DNA of 64,000 nt from Paraburkholderia bryophila (GCF_013409255.1 NZ_JACCAS010000001.1:1984001-2048000); one strand, 5' to 3'. Positions 18,901 through 27,908 are shown, counted from the stretch's first letter. The notes: a model not told the origin generated them from the letters alone. Translations and numbers: made by a program.

Positions 18901-19791
18901 GCGAGTGTCGCTCAGCGTACGGCCAGGCAGTCCGCGGCGGCTCGAAAGATCGAGGCAAACCTCACGGGTAGGCCAGCCGTGCGCCGGGTCAAGCGCGTCG
19001 ATATCGTACTCGCCGATACACGCCAGTTTTAGCAGGTCGTTGCGTGGCGTTCGCATCCGTTCTTCGATTGCCCAAAGATCGAGACCGACTGTTTCATCTT
19101 GCAGGGTATCCGCACCGCCCGTACCGATGGCAAGATCGATGGACTTCATTTCGAAGCGCTCGGACAACCGACGCCATAGATCCCATTCCGCGGATCGTTC
19201 CATCAGCACATGAGGGTCGACAAAGCCGACCACATCGATCGCGTGCCGCGGAATCAACACCGCATTGCGTCCGATAAAATTGCTGACGCGCAAGTCGATC
19301 ATCGACTTGCCGCGCTGGGCGTGTCGCCCGGAGAACTGAATCGCACCCGATTCGTCTCGCTCAACAATCTCGATATAGCCGAAGCAGATAGATCCGGGTT
19401 CGCGGCGTGCTTCCTGATGCAGTTTTGCCAGAGCGTCCTGATTTAACACGTCGGACTCTCTGGCAAGCACGATCCAGGGCGCCCTGGCGTGCTGAATGGC
19501 CTCAACCCAGCCCACGGCCGGCAAGCCGATCACGTAAGAATGCCGCAACACACCGATCTGCGGATGACTCTCCTGAGCCTCGGCAAGCCAGAGCGACACT
19601 TTCTCGTCAAAGCTGTCGTCGATGACGATGAGCTGAATTGCCGTTAACGTCTGCGCCAACACCGATTCGACAGCGCGCCGGAGTTCCAGGGTATCGCGAT
19701 TGCCGACATACAGGAGCACTGACACTTCAGGCTGCATCTTGACTGATTCGGCAAACCATTGAGTGTCGCGGATTACCGTTTCGACTTTCAT
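15958..19791 (-). CDS. Giant multidomain glycosyltransferase (GT2 plus two GT-B-like domains), about 1277 aa
   Basis: An N-terminal GT2-like domain (VSVLLYVGNRDT near residue 20; VIDDSFDE) lacks an obvious DxD and has RESD instead. Two related GT-B-like segments follow, at about 310-650 and about 900-1230. Each carries the same landmarks: YYFLDDNMPLL versus YYIDDNFWEL, then KTTNNKYKTRHP versus YKTNNKYREYGA. Between them (about 720-870) lies a beta-rich domain. This points to internal duplication of a GT4-type module. MKVETVIRDT at 19791 is taken as the start because it matches the MKVSEIIADA start of the 1003-aa enzyme; the longer frame has no ribosome-binding site. It overlaps the downstream transferase by 4 bases. 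It probably polymerises or modifies the O-chain. Confidence 0.8.
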   Translation of the reverse strand: MKVETVIRDTQWFAESVKMQPEVSVLLYVGNRDTLELRRAVESVLAQTLTAIQLIVIDDSFDEKVSLWLAEAQESHPQIGVLRHSYVIGLPAVGWVEAIQHARAPWIVLARESDVLNQDALAKLHQEARREPGSICFGYIEIVERDESGAIQFSGRHAQRGKSMIDLRVSNFIGRNAVLIPRHAIDVVGFVDPHVLMERSAEWDLWRRLSERFEMKSIDLAIGTGGADTLQDETVGLDLWAIEERMRTPRNDLLKLACIGEYDIDALDPAHGWPTREVCLDLSSRRGLPGRTLSDTRPLVDASVEDDGYLLVVNVQYDASTALYFDMLPPPFAYRIRVVSNTSTPSPDALARATAVVVSRAVRSCQAWIDAARDLGIPAYYFLDDNMPLLVETGEAGMAGEDFRLDALRDTLEEFDGILLSSLPLMEYFQEHKLHPRLLHFPIVCAAQKHLSEQFQAGREPKDPDEIVFAFMGGLHRSQAVWDLILPALAQIASEGKRIHFIAPVMKSDSKLIDALPASVRVTLLPWDPGYAFALRRFAQMSPDYVLLAPSKTTNNKYKTRHPLLTANLVGAVAVLPSIEPYVDVADGSVALMVDQPFEREGWYRVLHRIVEGHVDVEGMKERNRIYCEREFSGEINVRVLHDVMAEGGGIPSWPLQYRRLNTFSASRASSGAALNRDADESWASSAHELSALRHMRRYSWRHRVLSRPSDLWDHCSPAFWALQRDALKHGWRRPGGTLEFSDDLHALQVREYEVMLPVGTLDGMAFALVVDGPRRGKITVELLSDSGELAAHATRELSRIDLTRPVRFMFDPVEIPTGSRWRVRLRCYASVPVYVYEMVNRRKFGTSYSLPTPFMELLFGDKNPAAISARAQGSVDSPPADSEAFVKVKLVIEGDIPTNQIIERLLVEAIGTRGQVRKLLLAEFTPDTLLDGGIVIMSRTASPASLPMIEWMKAYGVPFVYYIDDNFWELAGDTPLAQFYRSAPVRRTLDRSINDAKAVIVNAPLLGEYIKDRYPEASISFLNAPFDFSLLEGLPRAAKSEHEVRIGFAGSITRADDFVEILPALTRLRDTYGNVTLTFFGYCPPELINSERVTYVPHVANYSEFIRLKASHSLDIGLAPMAASAANLYKTNNKYREYGAMKIAGIYTDTSPYKECVMDGETGLLVNHSIEAWYEALEKLVTDVDLRARIATAAYEDVKTNYAQSVVAQQWGVFLRSYARQYRTSTPGKSAHPVAIVRIRARRWLGQTRIRVLVRIARIRSRVVGLAHRMHGERGQ

Positions 19792-19862
19792 TCGTATCCC
19801 TTCAACGCACGCTAACCACGTCCAACAAACCCAACAGGACGGACATAAGCGTGCCAGCGCCG

Positions 19863-20618
19863 TCACTGCCCAGCTTTAATATCGTACTCGGTAAGGACTC
19901 GCTTGGCCGGTCCGTCCATGACAACCTCGCCCTTGCGCATCCAGATCACGCGTTCGCAAAAGGATTCGAGCATTTCGAGGCTATGACTGGAGAACACCAG
20001 AATTTTCCCCTGCTCCATGAATTCGTGCATTCGGCGCTTGGCCTTGTTAGCGAATTGCACGTCGCCCGCGCCCATGACTTCGTCGAGCAACAGAATCTCT
20101 GGATTGATGGCGGTCGAGACTGAGAAAGCCAGGCGGATGAACATCCCGGCCGAATATGTCTTTACCGGGTAGTCCAGGAATTCGCCCAACTCCGAGAACT
20201 CGGCGATCTGGTGAATACGCTCCTCGACCTGAGTGGGAGTCAGGCCCAGCAACATGCCGCGAATGCGGATATTGTCCCAGCCGGTCTGCGTCATCTCGAA
20301 CCCGGTCGCAAGTTCGAACATTGCCGAGACGTGACCGCTGATTTCTGCCTCGCCGGAAGTGGGCGGGTAAATCCCGGCCATCACTTTCAGTATCGTGCTC
20401 TTGCCCGCGCCATTCAAGCCGATAAGGCCGACCCGTTCACCGTGTTCGATGTTCAACGTCACGCCCTTCAGGGCGTGCACCACGCGGCGTTCATTCTTCT
20501 CCCGCTTGCCGGTTCGACGGATCGCGTTGAGCACCGTGGACTTGAGACTGTCCTGACGTGCTGACACATCGAACCTCACGCCCACATCACGCAGGCTAAT
20601 CTTCAGGTCTTCAGTCAT
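19863..20618 (-). CDS. wzt: O-antigen ABC transporter ATP-binding protein Wzt, short form
   Basis: A 251-aa ATPase of the polysaccharide exporter. Walker A is GLNGAGKST near residue 71, the signature is TYSAGM (usually YSSGM), Walker B is ILLLDEV, and the H-loop is FSSH. It ends at AGQ directly after the ATPase core, so the C-terminal carbohydrate-binding domain found in Wzt proteins that read a capped chain end is absent. The ATG at 20618 overlaps the wzm stop as ATGA; the extra upstream residues of the open frame are antisense to a real gene and are discarded. It powers transfer of lipid-linked O-chain across the inner membrane. Confidence 0.93.
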   Translation of the reverse strand: MTEDLKISLRDVGVRFDVSARQDSLKSTVLNAIRRTGKREKNERRVVHALKGVTLNIEHGERVGLIGLNGAGKSTILKVMAGIYPPTSGEAEISGHVSAMFELATGFEMTQTGWDNIRIRGMLLGLTPTQVEERIHQIAEFSELGEFLDYPVKTYSAGMFIRLAFSVSTAINPEILLLDEVMGAGDVQFANKAKRRMHEFMEQGKILVFSSHSLEMLESFCERVIWMRKGEVVMDGPAKRVLTEYDIKAGQ

Positions 20619-21427
20619 AGCACGTACACAATTCGATGCGACATCTTCTTGACAACATAAGTGGCAACCAGACCCGCGACAATGCAATAGCCCACCGCAA
20701 CGTAAATCACTTCGGGCGGCGGCGCCTCACTGTTGAGGAGTGGATAACGCAAGATCTCGATCAGGTAATAAAGTGGGTTAAACATGTAAACGAACGCCAG
20801 CCCCCGATCCTTTAGCATCGTGACGGTGAAGATGACCGGCGTCAGATAGAACGCAATCTGGATCAAGCTGCCCAGCAAGTGAGGCAAGTCCCGGAACCGG
20901 ACGCCCACGTGTGCGACGATGATCAGATGAAAAAAATTGATGACCAGGAAGAGCACGAAGAACGGCACCGCCCACAGAGCTCCCCAACCGATATGTCGTT
21001 GATAGAGCGCCATAGAGGCGAAGAAAACCAGCAGACCCACCGCGAAAACGACCGTATAGGGCACGGTCGCACGGTAGAGATAGATGATCTTCGGAAACGG
21101 GAATTGCTTGATGTAGCCTTCGGCAACGACAAACGCAGACGAACCCTCAACCAACGCTGACGAGATGAACGTCCAGATCACCAATCCAAGTGTGAGAAAC
21201 GGCAGAAACTCATTCATCGGCTGATGAAACAGACGACCGTAGATCACACCGATCGCGGCAATCACAGCACCCAGATTAATGAGAATCCACGCGGGACCGA
21301 GCGCGGAACTCCTGAAACGACTCTTGACGTCCTGAAGCCCCATGTGGAGCCAAACGCGCCAGAGTTTAGCAGCGCTGACGAACTCCGCCAAAAACGGACG
21401 AGCGCTGGCGCTGTTATAGGTGATCAT
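20615..21427 (-). CDS. wzm: O-antigen ABC transporter permease Wzm
   Basis: A 270-aa inner-membrane permease of the ABC-2 polysaccharide export family. It has an N-terminal amphipathic stretch with LQDVKSRFRSSALGPAWI, conserved in this family, and six hydrophobic segments. FNPLYYLIEILRYPLL near residue 220 is also characteristic. With Wzt it forms the channel that moves undecaprenyl-PP-linked O-chain to the periplasm. It overlaps the acetyltransferase gene upstream by 14 bases and wzt downstream by 4. Confidence 0.93.
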   Translation of the reverse strand: MITYNSASARPFLAEFVSAAKLWRVWLHMGLQDVKSRFRSSALGPAWILINLGAVIAAIGVIYGRLFHQPMNEFLPFLTLGLVIWTFISSALVEGSSAFVVAEGYIKQFPFPKIIYLYRATVPYTVVFAVGLLVFFASMALYQRHIGWGALWAVPFFVLFLVINFFHLIIVAHVGVRFRDLPHLLGSLIQIAFYLTPVIFTVTMLKDRGLAFVYMFNPLYYLIEILRYPLLNSEAPPPEVIYVAVGYCIVAGLVATYVVKKMSHRIVYVL

Positions 21428-21923
21428 TGATGCTTCGCTCCATTTCGATCATGCCATCGGCGCGCGAGACCTCGACAAAACCAAGATGCTCATACAGCGC
21501 CCGCGCACGCTCATTGGTCTCACGCACTTGCAAATACACCGACGTCAGGCCGAGTACTTTGTGCGCGAATTCGATCAATGCGGCGATACCTTGCCGCATA
21601 AGTCCGCGCCCCTGGAACTCAGGCGACGCGACAAAACGCCCGATCTCAGCACGGCGAGCAGCAGAGTCGATTGCGTAGATTGCTACCTGTCCGATGCGCG
21701 CGTGGGTTGTTGCGTCCTCAACGATGAATACCAGATCGTCCGGTTTCTCGACGAAACGTTGAAACCAGCCGATATGCTGATCCCACTGCAACGCATCGGA
21801 TGTCCCGAACTGTTGCCGCACGCCATCACGATTGCGCCATTCCAGAGTACTCGGCAAATCGGACTCGGCAAGCGGCCTCAACCGAAGGTCGCCGGCGACG
21901 AACGGGAGGTACGCTTGCTTCAT
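21414..21923 (-). CDS. GNAT-family N-acetyltransferase, probable amino-sugar acetyltransferase
   Basis: A 169-aa protein of the RimL/PseH-type GNAT fold. The motif RPLAESDLPSTLEWRN starts the domain, and FQGRGLMRQGIAALIEF is the acetyl-CoA-binding motif A, followed by VRETNERARALYEHLGF. ATG at 21923 overlaps the aminotransferase stop (ATGA). Placement directly after a sugar aminotransferase argues that it N-acetylates the amino sugar nucleotide made by that enzyme rather than a ribosomal protein. Confidence 0.82.
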   Translation of the reverse strand: MKQAYLPFVAGDLRLRPLAESDLPSTLEWRNRDGVRQQFGTSDALQWDQHIGWFQRFVEKPDDLVFIVEDATTHARIGQVAIYAIDSAARRAEIGRFVASPEFQGRGLMRQGIAALIEFAHKVLGLTSVYLQVRETNERARALYEHLGFVEVSRADGMIEMERSINDHL

Positions 21924-23050
21924 GCGGCGGCGTAGCGAATGACGAGGCTCGCAATCAGTTCGACGTCCTTGCGCGACACGCCCATGTGCATGGGCAGCGA
22001 CAGGATTTCGTGACTTGCCTGATGCGAGTTCGGACACTGCCCCTTACCGTGTGCATACATGCGGTACTCGGTGTTGTCGCGGTAGTGAACGCCTGGGTAG
22101 ATTTCGTGCTCGTTGAGCGCCAGCATCAGTTCGTCGCGATTCTTAACGCGGATCTGGAAAAGATGGCGCGACGATTCACAGCCTTCCGTGATCGGAATCA
22201 GACGCACGTTGCTGTGCTTGCCAAGAAGTTCTTCATACCAATTGGCGAGTTGGCGGCGATATGAGTTGTCGTTGTCCAGGTACTTCAGTTGCACGAGCCC
22301 GATTGCTGCCATGATCGAGTTGCCGTGATACTTGAAGCCCACTTCCTCGACGTCATACATCCACTTGTAAGCACCTTGCGACGCCGTACGCGCGTACGTG
22401 TCCTTGTTGATGCCGAGCCAGCTCATTTTACGAGCCCGCGCGTCGTCTTCCGCATCACGGAAACAGATCATGCCGGAGTCCGCGGTCGGCAGATTCTTCA
22501 CCGCCTGAAAACTGAACACCGTCACGTCCGCGTCGTGGCCAACATGCTTCCCATGCAAGCGCGTACCCGACATGTGCGCCGCGTCCAGAATCATCACAAT
22601 ACCGCGATCACGGCACAGCTTCAGAACACGCTCATACTGGCCGACGTTGCCACCGACACCGACGTAGATCACAGCACGCGTACGTTCGGTGATACGCGCC
22701 TCGATGCTCTCCGGCGAGAGGCACAGCGAATCGTCGACGTCGGCGAAGACCGGCGACAGTTGCGAGTAAAGAATCGCGTGGTTCGACGACACGAAGGTCA
22801 GCGGCGTCGTGATGATTTCATCGCCATCAGCCCAATTGTGCTTGGTCTTCAGCAGTTCGAACGCCAAATGCAAGCCGACCGTGTTCGAGCTCAGAAAGTG
22901 CGCATGCGGCAGGCCTGTGTAAGCTTTCCATGCATCTTCGAACTGGTTGGTCTTGAAACCAAGTCCGGTCCAGCCCTTCTCGAGGCATTCCTTGATTTCG
23001 TCAAGGCATTCTTGGATGCGAAAATTGGGTACGAATAACTGGATAGCCAT
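21920..23050 (-). CDS. DegT/DnrJ/EryC1 family sugar aminotransferase
   Basis: A 376-aa PLP-dependent aminotransferase. The cofactor pocket is visible as LDAAHMSG (Asp contacting the PLP ring nitrogen) and SFQAVKNLPTADSG (Schiff-base Lys). GFKYHGNSIMAAIGLVQL is the usual C-terminal family motif. With rfbA and rfbB supplying dTDP-4-keto-6-deoxyglucose, and with no 3,4-ketoisomerase gene present, direct transamination at C4 to a dTDP-4-amino-4,6-dideoxyhexose (VioA or WecE-like) is the simplest inference. The start at 23050 has GAGGAGA about 8 bases upstream; the longer open frame is rejected. Confidence 0.85.
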   Translation of the reverse strand: MAIQLFVPNFRIQECLDEIKECLEKGWTGLGFKTNQFEDAWKAYTGLPHAHFLSSNTVGLHLAFELLKTKHNWADGDEIITTPLTFVSSNHAILYSQLSPVFADVDDSLCLSPESIEARITERTRAVIYVGVGGNVGQYERVLKLCRDRGIVMILDAAHMSGTRLHGKHVGHDADVTVFSFQAVKNLPTADSGMICFRDAEDDARARKMSWLGINKDTYARTASQGAYKWMYDVEEVGFKYHGNSIMAAIGLVQLKYLDNDNSYRRQLANWYEELLGKHSNVRLIPITEGCESSRHLFQIRVKNRDELMLALNEHEIYPGVHYRDNTEYRMYAHGKGQCPNSHQASHEILSLPMHMGVSRKDVELIASLVIRYAAA

Positions 23051-23072
23051 AAAAGTCTCCTCGGGAGTCGGG

Positions 23073-23624
23073 CTAGTTAAACAATTCGGCGTCGGCAAGC
23101 GCGGGCGCAACAGCGTCTTTTTTGGACAGCAGTGGCTCGCCGTCGAACGGCCATTCAATTCCGATGGCTGGATCGTTCCACGCCAAAGAGCGCTCATATT
23201 CCGGAGCGTAATAGTCGGTCGTCTTATACAGGAATTCAGCGAATTCCGACAGCACGACAAAACCGTGAGCGAAACCTTCAGGTATCCATAACTGACGCTT
23301 GTTTTCAGCCGACAACTCGATACCTGTCCACTTACCGAAATTGCTCGAACTACGACGAATGTCGACAGCCACGTCGAACACGCGGCCGCTCACCACGCGG
23401 ACCAGCTTGCCTTGTGGCTGGTTGATCTGATAATGAAGGCCGCGCAGAACATTGCGCGCCGAACGCGAATGATTGTCCTGCACGAAATTGCGATCGACCC
23501 CGGTGCCTTCGGCAAACTCACGCCCGTTGAAACTCTCGTAAAAAAAACCCCGATCGTCGCCAAAGACCTTCGGTTCCAGAATGACGACTTCCGGCAACGC
23601 GGTGCGGATAGCGGTCAGATTCAT
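23073..23624 (-). CDS. rfbC: dTDP-4-dehydrorhamnose 3,5-epimerase
   Basis: RmlC, 183 aa, the usual size. It is a cupin enzyme that double-epimerises dTDP-4-keto-6-deoxyglucose to the L-lyxo sugar. [11 protein letters not shown], the catalytic [16 protein letters not shown] region with the essential His, and [11 protein letters not shown] are all present, as is [16 protein letters not shown]. It overlaps rfbA by ATGA and is the last of the rfbBDAC run, followed by the aminotransferase after 22 bases. Confidence 0.96.
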   Translation of the reverse strand: MNLTAIRTALPEVVILEPKVFGDDRGFFYESFNGREFAEGTGVDRNFVQDNHSRSARNVLRGLHYQINQPQGKLVRVVSGRVFDVAVDIRRSSSNFGKWTGIELSAENKRQLWIPEGFAHGFVVLSEFAEFLYKTTDYYAPEYERSLAWNDPAIGIEWPFDGEPLLSKKDAVAPALADAELFN

Positions 23625-24502
23625 GCCACGGACTCCTGGAGAATGCGATGCAAATATTGGCCGTAGCCGTTCTTGGCAAGCGGCTTGGCCAATGTCGCGA
23701 GATCTTCAGCGGAAATCCACTGATTGCGGAATGCAATTTCTTCGGGGCATGCGACCATCAACCCCTGACGTTTCTGCAGCGTAGCGATGAAAACCGCAGC
23801 GTCCTGAAGCGAATCGTGGGTTCCGGTATCGAGCCACGCATAACCGCGCCCCATGATCTCGACAGCCAGTCGATCATTGCGCAGATAGTGCAGATTGACA
23901 TCGGTGATTTCGAGTTCGCCACGGCCGGACGGCTTAATGCCCGCAGCAATATCGCAAACGTCGTTGTCGTAGAAATACAGGCCGGTCACCGCATAGTTCG
24001 ATCGCGGTGCGACGGGCTTTTCCTCAAGCGAGACCGCGCGAAAGCTCTTATCGAACTCGACCACGCCGTAGCGTTCCGGATCAAGCACGTGATACGCAAA
24101 GACCGTCGCCCCGTGCTCCCGGGCCGACGCATCCTGGAGCTGGCTCAGCAGATCGTGGCCGTGGAAAATGTTATCGCCGAGAATCAGCGCCGACGGATCG
24201 GCACCGACAAAATCCCGCCCGATAATGAACGCCTGAGCCAGACCATCGGGCGATGGCTGCACGGCGTACTGCAAATTCAGCCCCCAGCGACTGCCGTCAC
24301 CGAGCAACTCGGCAAAACGTGGCGTGTCCTGGGGTGTCGAAATGATCAAAATGTCACGAATACCCGCAAGCATCAATGTGCTTAGCGGGTAATAGATCAT
24401 CGGCTTGTCGTAGACAGGGAGAAGCTGCTTCGACACCGAACGTGTTATTGGATAGAGGCGCGTGCCTGACCCACCGGCCAGAATAATGCCTTTTCGCTTC
24501 AT
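23621..24502 (-). CDS. rfbA: Glucose-1-phosphate thymidylyltransferase
   Basis: RmlA, 293 aa. It joins dTTP and glucose-1-phosphate to make dTDP-glucose, the first step of the rhamnose pathway. The nucleotidyltransferase signature [16 protein letters not shown] is at residues 5-20, and [17 protein letters not shown] and [10 protein letters not shown] follow. GAGGGG lies 7 bases before the ATG. It is translationally coupled to rfbC and 30 bases downstream of rfbD. Confidence 0.97.
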   Translation of the reverse strand: MKRKGIILAGGSGTRLYPITRSVSKQLLPVYDKPMIYYPLSTLMLAGIRDILIISTPQDTPRFAELLGDGSRWGLNLQYAVQPSPDGLAQAFIIGRDFVGADPSALILGDNIFHGHDLLSQLQDASAREHGATVFAYHVLDPERYGVVEFDKSFRAVSLEEKPVAPRSNYAVTGLYFYDNDVCDIAAGIKPSGRGELEITDVNLHYLRNDRLAVEIMGRGYAWLDTGTHDSLQDAAVFIATLQKRQGLMVACPEEIAFRNQWISAEDLATLAKPLAKNGYGQYLHRILQESVA

Positions 24503-24532
24503 AACGGACCCCTCAAATATTCAAGCGCACAA

Positions 24533-25474
24533 TCAGCCAAGCAACCGCTGCCCCTCGACAAGCTGGGCAAGCACGCGGTTGACGCCTTCACGCCAGTCGG
24601 GCAGTTCGATGTGCAACGCCGAGCGCAGTTTCGAAGTATCGAGTCGCGAATTCAAAGGGCGGGCTGCGACACTGCCGTATTGCGCGGCCGTGATCGGATG
24701 CACATCGTCCGGTGCAACAGCAAGCTGAACACCGGCACTGCCAAGCGTTTCCACAATATGGCGCGCGTACCCGTGCCAGCTGGTTTCACCCTGTGCCGCG
24801 ACGTGGTATACCCCGTACGGCATCGGAGCAGCGGCATGCAGATACCCATGAGCGGCGAGCGCCGTGACGTCTGCCAACAGGGCTGCCGGTGTGGGCGCGC
24901 CGATTTGATCGGCGACCACCGACAACGACGTGCGAGTCCGCGCGGCTCGTGCAACCGACTTAAGAAAGTTGCCGCCTTGCAAACCGAAGACCCAGCTCGC
25001 CCGGAAAATATAGTGCGCCGCGCACGCACCGCTCACCGACGACTCACCGTCCAGCTTCGAGCGGCCATAGACGGAGAGCGGCAACGCGGTGTCGTCTTCG
25101 GTGTAGGGCGTTGACTTGGCCCCGTCGAACACATAGTCCGTCGAATAGTGAACCATAAGTCCACCGAGAGACTTCATCTCTGCCGCCAAGACACCGGGTG
25201 CGACAGCATTGACCACATGCGCCAGCTCGGCGTCGGTCTCCGCGGCATCCACAGCGGTATAGCCGCCGGCGTTGACGACCACACGCGGCCTCACCGAACG
25301 CATCAGCGCGATGATCTGTTCCGCGGATGTCAGGTCGCAGGCCTCCCGACCCACCGCTACAACACGGCCCAACAACGATAGGCTGCGCCGCAGTTCAAGC
25401 CCAACCTGCCCGTGTGCGCCGACGATCAGAATCGTGTCAAGTTCGCCGCGCGCTCGCGCGTCACCTTCACGCAT
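24533..25474 (-). CDS. rfbD: dTDP-4-dehydrorhamnose reductase
   Basis: RmlD, 313 aa, the NADPH-dependent last step to dTDP-L-rhamnose. [10 protein letters not shown] is the dinucleotide motif, [10 protein letters not shown] the Thr region, and YGRSKLDGE the Tyr-x3-Lys pair. It overlaps rfbB by 8 bases. The C-terminus has the [13 protein letters not shown] motif conserved in RmlD. Confidence 0.96.
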   Translation of the reverse strand: MREGDARARGELDTILIVGAHGQVGLELRRSLSLLGRVVAVGREACDLTSAEQIIALMRSVRPRVVVNAGGYTAVDAAETDAELAHVVNAVAPGVLAAEMKSLGGLMVHYSTDYVFDGAKSTPYTEDDTALPLSVYGRSKLDGESSVSGACAAHYIFRASWVFGLQGGNFLKSVARAARTRTSLSVVADQIGAPTPAALLADVTALAAHGYLHAAAPMPYGVYHVAAQGETSWHGYARHIVETLGSAGVQLAVAPDDVHPITAAQYGSVAARPLNSRLDTSKLRSALHIELPDWREGVNRVLAQLVEGQRLLG

Positions 25475-26519
25475 AGTGCTGGCCTACCCACTTCCGATAC
25501 TCCCCCGAGGTGACGTCGTCCACCCAAGGCTGATTATCAAGGTACCACTGCACGGTCTTCCTGAGGCCGGTCTCGAACGTCTCAGCCGGCTTCCAGCCCA
25601 GCTCGCGCTCGAGCTTGCGTGCGTCGATGGCATAACGTCGGTCGTGACCGGGGCGATCCTTGATGAAGGTCATCTGATCACGATACGAACCGTCGGCTTT
25701 GGGCTTGAGGTCGTCGAGCAGGTCACACAAGGTGTGCACGACGTCGAGATTCGTTTTTTCGTTCCAGCCGCCAACGTTGTAAACCTCGCCCGGCTTACCG
25801 GATTCGAGAACGCGGCGAATCGCCGAACAATGATCCGTCACATACAGCCAGTCGCGCACATTCTGCCCGTCGCCGTAGATCGGCAACGACTTGCCTGCCA
25901 GCGCATTGGTGATCATTAGCGGAATGAGTTTTTCCGGGAAATGATAGGGGCCGTAGTTGTTCGAGCAATTGGTGGTAAGCGTCGGCAGCCCGTACGTATG
26001 GTGGTAAGCACGCACCAAATGGTCGGACGCGGCTTTGGTCGCCGAGTAGGGGCTGTTGGGCGCGTACGGAGTCGTTTCGGAAAACTGCGGGTCCTGCGGA
26101 CCGAGCGAACCGAACACTTCGTCTGTGGATACGGCAAGAAAGCGAAACACGGCTTTCTCCGCCTCCGGCAACGTGGTCCAGTATGCGCGAGCGGCTTCTA
26201 GCAGCGTGAACGTGCCCACGACATTCGTCTGCACAAAGTCGGCCGGGCCGTCGATCGATCGGTCGACGTGACTCTCGGCAGCGAAGTGAACCACAGCGCG
26301 CGGCCGATACTCGGCAAACAGTTTGTCCAGCGCGGCACGATCGCAAATATCGACTTGCGCGAATGTATGCTTCTCATTTCCTTGAAGCGACTTGAGCGTA
26401 GAAAGATTGCCCGCGTACGTGAGTTTATCCACGTTGAGTACGGATTCGTCACCTACACTCAGCCAGTCAAGTACGAAATTCGCGCCAATGAAGCCGGCGC
26501 CGCCCGTTACGAGAATCAT
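25467..26519 (-). CDS. rfbB: dTDP-glucose 4,6-dehydratase
   Basis: RmlB, 350 aa. It makes dTDP-4-keto-6-deoxyglucose, the branch point for both rhamnose and the amino sugar. [10 protein letters not shown] binds NAD at the N-terminus. The catalytic STDEVFG triad loop, [10 protein letters not shown] and the [12 protein letters not shown] motif are present. It is the first gene of the O-antigen minus-strand transcript, with a candidate promoter about 200 bases upstream. Confidence 0.97.
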   Translation of the reverse strand: MILVTGGAGFIGANFVLDWLSVGDESVLNVDKLTYAGNLSTLKSLQGNEKHTFAQVDICDRAALDKLFAEYRPRAVVHFAAESHVDRSIDGPADFVQTNVVGTFTLLEAARAYWTTLPEAEKAVFRFLAVSTDEVFGSLGPQDPQFSETTPYAPNSPYSATKAASDHLVRAYHHTYGLPTLTTNCSNNYGPYHFPEKLIPLMITNALAGKSLPIYGDGQNVRDWLYVTDHCSAIRRVLESGKPGEVYNVGGWNEKTNLDVVHTLCDLLDDLKPKADGSYRDQMTFIKDRPGHDRRYAIDARKLERELGWKPAETFETGLRKTVQWYLDNQPWVDDVTSGEYRKWVGQHYA

Positions 26520-26981
26520 ACAAATCCTTAAGGTATATTCATGCGCCGCAGCTAGGCAGCAGCGCCCCGCCCCGCTTTTCCGCTAACCGCCGCAGCGGTC
26601 GGCACTCTCAATAGCAAATCGACGTCACCAACTTGAGTTGGGACGGACGTGCATTTCTGTCCGCGTCGGGCCGAGGGCACCGCTGCTGGATACGTCCTTG
26701 ACGCGTGGGGCGCTAGAATTATATGACACCAAGCCCCTAAAACAACGATTGCATACAACTTGATACATCGAATGGATGCTAAAAGGGTCGCGGGCCAACA
26801 AGGGCCGCGCCACCTTGCATACGTCAAATGTAGCGGGTCAAACACCCACCCAGGTTGGCCCGCCTGCACGCGCCATCAAGGCCCGACTGCGACGGCCCGC
26901 GACCCGGAGATGTGTCAAATTTCGTCCGTCGCCGCGCCGCAAAACAGGCATCCGACGACAACTTCCGCCGCCTCGCGCCGC
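26520..26981. other. Intergenic leader of the rfb-led O-antigen transcript
   Basis: About 460 bases without a supported gene. The part from 26700 to 26760 is AT-rich and carries the promoter candidate listed separately. The segment between that promoter and rfbB would be an untranslated leader of nearly 200 bases. No clear JUMPStart element was found. Confidence 0.6.
26718..26745 (-). promoter_or_regulatory. Candidate sigma70 promoter of the rfbBDAC-led O-antigen operon
   Basis: On the minus strand TTGTTT (26740-26745) and a consensus TATAAT (26718-26723) are 16 bases apart. The perfect -10 box in an AT-rich patch upstream of the first gene of the block makes this the best promoter candidate for the cluster. 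Confidence 0.5.
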
Positions 26982-27908
26982 TCAGGCCGCCAGCATCCAG
27001 CGCAGCGTCTCCATGAATGGAATCGACTCAACCGCCGGCGCCAGCGAACGCAGCTTCGCCGGCGAGCCGGCCAGCATCTTGACGTCGGTTTGCCGCACAA
27101 AGGCGGGATTGATCTGAATCTCGAGCTCGTGACCGGTCAGCTCGCTCGCCGCGCCCAGGATCTCGCGCAACGTGTACGGCGTACCGGTGCAGACATTGAC
27201 CGTCTCGGACGTCACGTCGGAAGCGAGCAGCGCCTCATACGCCCCCGCCACATACCGCACATCCGAAAAATCACGCGCCACATCGATATTGCCCAGCTCG
27301 ATCCGCGGTTCGCGGCGCGCGAAATGGTCAACGATCTTCGGCACGAGGAAGTTCGACGTCTGCCCACGCCCCGTGTAGTTGAACGGCCGCGCGATCAGGA
27401 TCGGCAGGCGGTCGAACCAGGTGCGCACCATGGTTTCCATCGCCGCCTTGCTGGCCGCGTAATGATTGACCGGCGTGACCGGGAAACTTTCGTCGATCGC
27501 GTCGCTGGTCACATTGCCGTAGACGTTCGCACTGCTCGCAATCAACAGCTTGCGCGGCGTATGACCGACCGCCGCGCAAGCCTCCAGCAGATTCAGCGTG
27601 CCGATCACGTTGACGCGGTAAAAGTCGAGCGGATCGTTATGCCCGACGAAGCTGATCGCCGCCAGATGGACGATATAGTCGGGCCGCGCGATCTCGATCA
27701 CGCGCCGGCACGCGTCCGGCGACGTGATGTCGAGGTGTAGGCGCGTAGGCGTTTCCTGCGCGTCGCGTGCACCGACCGTTTCGATCACGGTGTGGCCGCG
27801 ACCCAGCAGTTTCTCGACCAGATAGCGGCCGGTAAAGCCGCTCGCACCGGTCACGAGCGTGCGGATGGCTGGCTGCGGCTGAAACGGCGACATGCTTGCT
27901 GTGTTCAC
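26982..27908 (-). CDS. NAD-dependent epimerase/reductase, GDP-4-keto-6-deoxymannose reductase-like
   Basis: An extended SDR of about 308 aa. It has GASGFTGRYL at the N-terminus, ASSANVYG around the catalytic Ser, and YAASKAAME for Tyr-x3-Lys. The sequence HLAAISFVGHNDPLDFYRVN is characteristic of the RMD/GMD branch, so it may make GDP-D-rhamnose or a related sugar; a partner GDP-mannose dehydratase gene is not in the window. GTG at 27908 is preferred because AGGA lies 8 bases upstream. TTG at 27932 and ATG at 27893 are alternatives. It is transcribed towards the rfb operon but separated from it by 462 bases. Confidence 0.78.
   Translation of the reverse strand: MNTASMSPFQPQPAIRTLVTGASGFTGRYLVEKLLGRGHTVIETVGARDAQETPTRLHLDITSPDACRRVIEIARPDYIVHLAAISFVGHNDPLDFYRVNVIGTLNLLEACAAVGHTPRKLLIASSANVYGNVTSDAIDESFPVTPVNHYAASKAAMETMVRTWFDRLPILIARPFNYTGRGQTSNFLVPKIVDHFARREPRIELGNIDVARDFSDVRYVAGAYEALLASDVTSETVNVCTGTPYTLREILGAASELTGHELEIQINPAFVRQTDVKMLAGSPAKLRSLAPAVESIPFMETLRWMLAA

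Noticed and set aside
26520..26720. JUMPStart/ops element for RfaH upstream of rfbB
   Set aside because: The closest match, GGCGGTTAGCGG on the minus strand, has an inserted base against GGCGGTAGCGT, and the longer JUMPStart context is absent.
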